A DNA stretch of 64,000 bases from Diphasiastrum complanatum (taxonomy: Eukaryota > Streptophyta > Lycopodiopsida > Lycopodiales > Lycopodiaceae): positions 28,531,777 through 28,595,776 of the forward strand of contig CM055093.1 in assembly GCA_029204225.1 (NCBI GenBank), written 5' to 3'. The translations under genes were made by a program, and so were the position numbers. Below, in pieces: positions 59,369 through 64,000 of this stretch. The notes under the pieces are model-generated. The model had not been told where the DNA came from, did no database searches, and worked only from the letters and a program-made list of their open reading frames with translations. Every line of letters starts with the position of its first letter. The stretch's first letter is position 1.

Positions 59369-59655
59369 ATACTTAAAAGGTTAAAAATTAAAAAAATTCA
59401 AAACATACTAAGAATTTTACTCAGTAGTTTACCTCTCTGAGCTCACTTGTATAAATTAAAAAAATGACTTGTGTGAGCTTATTACCGAGCTTCATGATCT
59501 CCACGTCTATACCCAGTGACACAGTTCATCAATCCTAGTGAGAAAAGTATATTTCATATTTTCTGTCTTCCATGTCATCAATCCGTTTTCGAACTTTGAT
59601 TCGTTTTATGAATCTATCTTGGATTGATGACATGGCAAGTCTCTATATATACGTT
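59101..59655 (-). repeat. Element N LTR variant B (minus) with (AT)n
   Basis: TGTAAGAACCAAACAGG through CCACAGTGGTTGGGCG, an AT tract (about 59,300-59,365) and on to GACATGGCAAGTCTC. Inverted copy of 44,819-45,376. Confidence 0.78.
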
Positions 59656-59721
59656 TTTAGATTGTAGTAGCTGTAAATTATTTTTAAACTCTTGTGAGAG
59701 AGAGATTCAAGCCTCCAAAAC

Positions 59722-60258
<537 letters not shown>

Positions 60259-60260
<2 letters not shown>

Positions 60261-60425
60261 CATTTGTCCCATAAGTCTTTATGGAACTTGACAATCGCTT
60301 CAAATTTTTTTTGCTCCTACAATATGGTATATTTTTTTGCTTTATCCATGCCTTTTTCGTTAAATCTAATCTTGCAAGTTAACTAGTGTGGACGAGGGAG
60401 TAGTGTGGATGGCATTTTTGTGAAT
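60259..60425. other. No gene; AT-rich spacer
   Basis: Unassigned sequence between the GA tracts and the G/C-rich block. Confidence 0.4.
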
Positions 60426-60627
60426 GTTGCCCCCCACCCCTGCGGCGGGTGGGCCGGAGGGGGGGGGGGGGAGACATTGACAAAAATGTTATCACAAAAT
60501 TTTTGCGAAAGCATCGCAGATTTTTTTGTTTATGTCCCCCCCCCCCCTTTTTTCCTGCCCTCCCACCTCTCCCCCCCACCTGGAGCGGCGGGTGAGTGAG
60601 TGGGGGGGGGGGGGGGGGGGGGGGGGA
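60426..60627. repeat. G/C homopolymer block
   Basis: Runs of C (about 60,536-60,547) and G (60,459-60,471 and 60,602-60,626) around CGGCGGGTGGG words. These could form G-quadruplexes and are prone to copying and assembly errors. Proline/glycine-rich open frames here are artefacts. Confidence 0.8.
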
Positions 60628-60639
60628 GAAGAATTTATG

Positions 60640-61480
60640 AAAAAGCATTGTGGGCGAGTCGCAAAATTTCGCGAAGGCGCGAGTTCGCGAAAATATCACG
60701 AATGTTGCATCGTGAAAATCTTGCGACTCAGGGCTACATCTCAAAAATTTTGCGACTCGCGGCTGCATCGCGACTTTTTTGCGACAGGTGAGAGTCGCAA
60801 ATTTTGCACGATGCAGCCTTCGCGGTATTTCGCGCTGGACCCCTGGCGCACCTATCGCAAAATTTTCGCGACTCTTGCACAGGCAATGAGTCGCGAAATT
60901 TTCGTGAAAAGCACGATGGGCGCGAGTCGTAAAATTTTTGCGATAGGCATGAGTCGTGTGAATTCACGACTCGCAGCTTGCACAAGAGTTGCAAAAATTT
61001 CGCGAAGGGTGCCTTCTAGAAATTTTCTAAAAGGCCTTCGTGAAAATTTCGTGACGGGCACCCTCGTGAAAATTTTGCGAAGGCCCGTCGCGAAATTTCG
61101 TGAAGGCCTGCGAAGGTCCCTTGTGAAATTTCGCGAAGACCTAGAAAATTTCTAGAAGGCGCTCTTCGCAAAAATTTCGTGATGGGCGCCTTTGCGAAAT
61201 TTTCACGAAGGCGCCCGTCGCAAAATTTTTGCGAAGGCCTTCTAGCGATGGGCATCTTTGCGACGGGCGCCTTCGTGAAAATTTCGTGAAGGCGCCCGTC
61301 GCGAAATTTTTGTGATAGGTGCGAGTCCCAAAATTTTTGCGACATGTGCGACGGGCAACTTTCGCAAAATTTTTGCGAAGGCCTTCTAGAAAATTTTGCG
61401 AAGGCCTTCGTGAATATCTCAAGAAGACACCTGTTGCAAAATTTTTGCGACGGGCGCCTTTGCTAAATTTTCGTGATGGG
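60640..61480. repeat. Degenerate array of GCGAAA/TTTCGC palindromic words
   Basis: About 840 bp built from variants of CGCAAAATTTTCGCGAAGGCG, CGTGAAAATTT, GCGACGGGCGCC and CTTCTAGAAAATT. The word is near self-complementary, so both strands look alike, and stop codons are rare in all frames. This explains the many overlapping Lys/Arg/Phe-rich open frames of 64-209 codons. No domain is recognised, and I do not call any a gene. Confidence 0.8.
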
Positions 61481-61808
61481 CACGCCGGGGGTCCAGTTAT
61501 CGCGAAAATGCCTTGGCGCGAGTCGCGACGGGCCTTTGCAAAAATTCGCAACTCGCCTTCGCAAAATTTTTGCAAAGGTGCTCCTGGGGTCCAGCGACCT
61601 CATGCCACAGGTCGTGCAGCGCCAGGGATGGAGGTCCAACATTGGCAGCGCGTCAGGGGCACCGACGCTCGCGCCCGCGCCTGAGGTGCCCTGGTGCCAC
61701 ATCGGCACCGGGGCAGGACTTGTCACTAGGCCGCGCAAGCTGTCCAGGGTGGTGTTGGGGTCTGGCTCGCTCGCACGGGCTATGCTCGCCAGGGACACCA
61801 TCCCCTGA
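61481..61808. other. GC-rich island of unknown origin
   Basis: Clearly richer in G+C than the rest of the window (CGCGCCCGCGCC, GGCACCGGGGCAGG) and without the GCGAAA array from about 61,580. Open frames exist on both strands (e.g. 61,801 to 61,463 on minus), but none shows a known domain. It may be a captured gene fragment; this is speculation. Confidence 0.4.
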
Positions 61809-61974
61809 GCGCTTTATTTCACAAAAAATCCAAAGAGAGAGAAAAAGCGAAGGTCGTCTATTTTGAACGAAGGACGTTCCCAGCCATTTCCCAAAATTTG
61901 TGAAGTCAGAGAAAACCACTTCATGAAAAATGCGAAGTGAGAGAATTTGCGACGTTCTAGTCCACGTCAACATT

Positions 61975-62685
61975 CCCTATGGGTTGACAGTATACACTAT
62001 GTACATTTGTCACAAAAGCCATATACTTCCAAGTACGACGGCTTACCTAGTTAGGTGACAAACATTTAATGTAGTTAATACATGGATGCAGTCTATAAAT
62101 AGATCATCCCAGCATAGATTACTTGAGACGCTTCGTCCATGAGATGTATTATTTGAGCCTCCCATTTACATTGCCATTTGATTGTAATTGCTATTTTATT
62201 GTGCTTTAGTGTAATATAGCAGCAACACTATTTGTGTATAACGTAGATGAATGCTTGTTGTGATTGAATGCACTTTATCGCTGTTTGATCGCGCTTGTTT
62301 ACTCACTTTGATCAGAACACGGACATCAACGACTCCTCACTTTCTGATCAGACGATGGCTATCTTTGATGCCTAAGGAACTCGCAATATCATATTGCTCT
62401 TTCCATCTATTTCAGAATCAAACTTCATATTGAATCCATTTTTTAGTAATACCTCACACAAACCATTTCTAATCTCTTCGATGGACTGTACTCTTGTTTT
62501 TGTGAGTATGAATAAATTTTTAGGATCATGTTGGGAATTAGAACACTTAAAGTTGTGATTATATTTAGCATAAGCTCTCTAGTAGACTGTTTTTGCATCT
62601 AGCAGCTGATTGTAACAGGAGAGCTGTTGCGCAACATTCCTACTCTCTTCTCCATTCACGTTCTTCTATCTCCCTTGTCCCATCA
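61975..62685 (+). repeat. 5' LTR of a further copia element (start approximate)
   Basis: Ends CCTTGTCCCATCA three bases before a primer-binding site. It contains TATAAATA near 62,093. Homologous to 10,328-10,905. The left end is uncertain because the window shows no second LTR of this element. Confidence 0.75.
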
Positions 62686-62688
62686 GAT

Positions 62689-62700
62689 TGGTATCAGAGC
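62689..62700 (+). other. Primer-binding site of the terminal copia
   Basis: TGGTATCAGAGC, initiator tRNA-Met type, just after the LTR. Confidence 0.9.
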
Positions 62701-62753
62701 GTAGCTCATATAAACCGAGAGATTAAGTGTGTTCTATCTGTATTACTGTTTGT

Positions 62754-64000
62754 ATGTCTCATATAGGTAGCTCTTCGTCTTCATCATCCAGTGAAGCTAG
62801 AATCATTGACAAGTTCAATGGTTCTAACTTCTACATCGGAAAGTTAAAACTCCGGATGATGGTGATAGATAGAGATCTTTGAGATGTAGTAGAAGGTGCT
62901 AACCTGAAACCAGAAGATGGCGATCAAGCACAGGCATGGAAGATCAAAGATCAGAAGGCCTTAGCATGTATCACACTCAATCTGGCCGACTCCCAAATAT
63001 CCCATGTTACCACATGCAAAACCTCTAAGGATGCATTAGATTTGTTATCAAATCTCTATGAGACTCATGATGTAAACACTAGATTACATCTTAAAAGGAA
63101 GTTCTTTACTCTTAGCATGTCTGATTCTATTGCCATCACTTTCCACATCAACAACTTCAAGTCTTTATTGAATTAGTTATCAGTTGTAGGATGTTCTATT
63201 CAAGATGATGATGTCGTTATGACCTTGCTTTCTTCTCTTCCAAAGTCATATGAGCACTTTGTGGTGATGATCTCCACACAACCCAACCTCACTCTTCAAA
63301 AGGTGATTGGTCACCTACTTAAAGAATAAATACAGAGAAAGACTAGTAGTCTGCCTATCAAAGACAAATCCATGGCTCTATACACCGAGAAGAAAGACTA
63401 CTCCAAGGGCAAAAATCAAGTGCAGCAGCAACAACAGAAGCCTCATACTCAAGGTGAGAATAGTGGATCACGAAAGAAGCTTATTACAAGAGAGCCAATC
63501 ATGACATCAAGGAGTGTTATATCCGGATCTACAACGAGACAAAGAAGCAACAACAACAATAGCCAAACTCCTCCAACACGACGGAATTCAAGGAGCAAGA
63601 TACACATTTGTTAATGGCTTACAACAACAACAATGAAGACTGTGATAGCTGGTACCTGGACAACGGTGCTACCCAACACATGACCTCTCACAAGGAATGG
63701 TTTACCGAGTATGCAGCTTACAACAAAGATCAATTTAGCTACCTTGGAGATTCAAGCACCATACACATTGAAGGCAAAGGGACAGTCAAGATCACATTCA
63801 ACAACGATCTATCTATTTGTGTTCCCAATGTCCTTCACGTTCCTCAGATATCAAAGAACCTATTATTAGTCTCTAAGATAAGTGATGAGGGCTACACTGC
63901 TACTTTCTCATTTGAGTAGTGTACAATATCCGAAGAAGATACTACTCTGACTACATGCACTAGAGTCAGAAATCTTTACGTACTCGCTAATTCAGTTGCA
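62754..64000 (+). pseudogene. gag-pol: Copia gag and protease start, broken, runs off the window
   Basis: Starts MSHIGSSSSSSSSEARIIDKFNGSNFYIGKLKLRMM, a Tnt1/Tork-like gag N-terminus. It continues LACITLNLADSQISHV, LHLKRKFFTLSMSDS and VMTLLSSLPKSYEHF. Stops occur at 62,880, near 63,175 and after HLLKE. The zinc knuckle region is damaged: NHDIKEC is seen in a shifted frame but the first cysteines are missing. From 63,608 the protease reads WYLDNGATQHMT, with Asn where DSG is usual, then VLHVPQISKNLL. A stop lies after TATFSFE at 63,917. It belongs to a different lineage from the other three copia copies. The 3' part lies outside the window. Confidence 0.85.

Noticed and set aside
60379-61866. 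Many overlapping open frames of 64-209 codons on both strands
   Set aside because: They lie in a self-complementary word array and homopolymer runs where stop codons are rare by composition; none has a recognisable domain or a consistent frame.

Overview
This window comes from a nuclear plant genome, most likely a large, repeat-rich seed-plant genome. The evidence is plant-type Ty1/copia and Ty3/gypsy elements with primer-binding sites matching initiator tRNA-Met, a CACTA (En/Spm) transposase, long CT/GA microsatellites, AT-rich sequence and no cellular gene. I find no tRNA, rRNA, CRISPR array or host housekeeping gene. Essentially all of it is transposon-derived, nested and rearranged.

Layout. 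1-608: no gene. 609-2313 (-): broken, intron-bearing transposase-like gene of a family I cannot name. 2413-6345 (+): copia fragment with a tandemly duplicated reverse-transcriptase segment and a 3' LTR. 6346-9510 (-): CACTA tnp2 pseudogene interrupted by a solo LTR with a 150-bp CT tract. 10328-14225: LTR remnants, a decayed gypsy gag and a small copia scrap. 14.58-15.2 kb: microsatellites. 15.2-22.27, 35.4-50.35 and 57.1-59.66 kb: rearranged pieces, in both orientations, of one non-coding LTR retrotransposon (called here element N: LTR about 475 bp, internal part about 4.1 kb, no coding capacity). 20.11-21.85 kb: foldback DNA transposon inside an N LTR. 22.27-28.91 plus 35.08-35.39 kb (-): decayed chromodomain gypsy. 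28,915-35,072 (+): almost perfect copia element inside the gypsy 5' LTR, with a TTATA target duplication and nearly identical LTRs, split only by one in-frame TGA. 50,812-57,140 (-): older complete copia with a CTGAT duplication and a frameshifted coding region. 59.7-61.8 kb: GA tracts, G/C homopolymers and an array of GCGAAA/TTTCGC words. 61.98-64.0 kb (+): 5' end of another copia running off the window.

Relations. Element N shares its PPT-to-LTR boundary sequence with the chromodomain gypsy beside it, so a gypsy of that kind may have supplied its proteins. The order of insertion can be read: N is oldest, the gypsy landed in an N LTR, and the copia landed in the gypsy LTR. The most unusual structure is 40.13-44.41 kb. 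There N sequence is arranged as internal(+), LTR(-), internal(-), LTR(+), internal(+), with both LTR ends joined to the same internal site across a 5-bp duplication. This is the order expected of a retrotransposon that integrated into its own DNA (autointegration), closed into a circle, and later reached the chromosome circularly permuted. Two further junctions join two LTRs head to head through a palindrome made of facing primer-binding sites.

Limits: all alignments were made by eye, so boundaries are mostly good to a few bases where LTR ends and target duplications are visible, and to tens of bases elsewhere.
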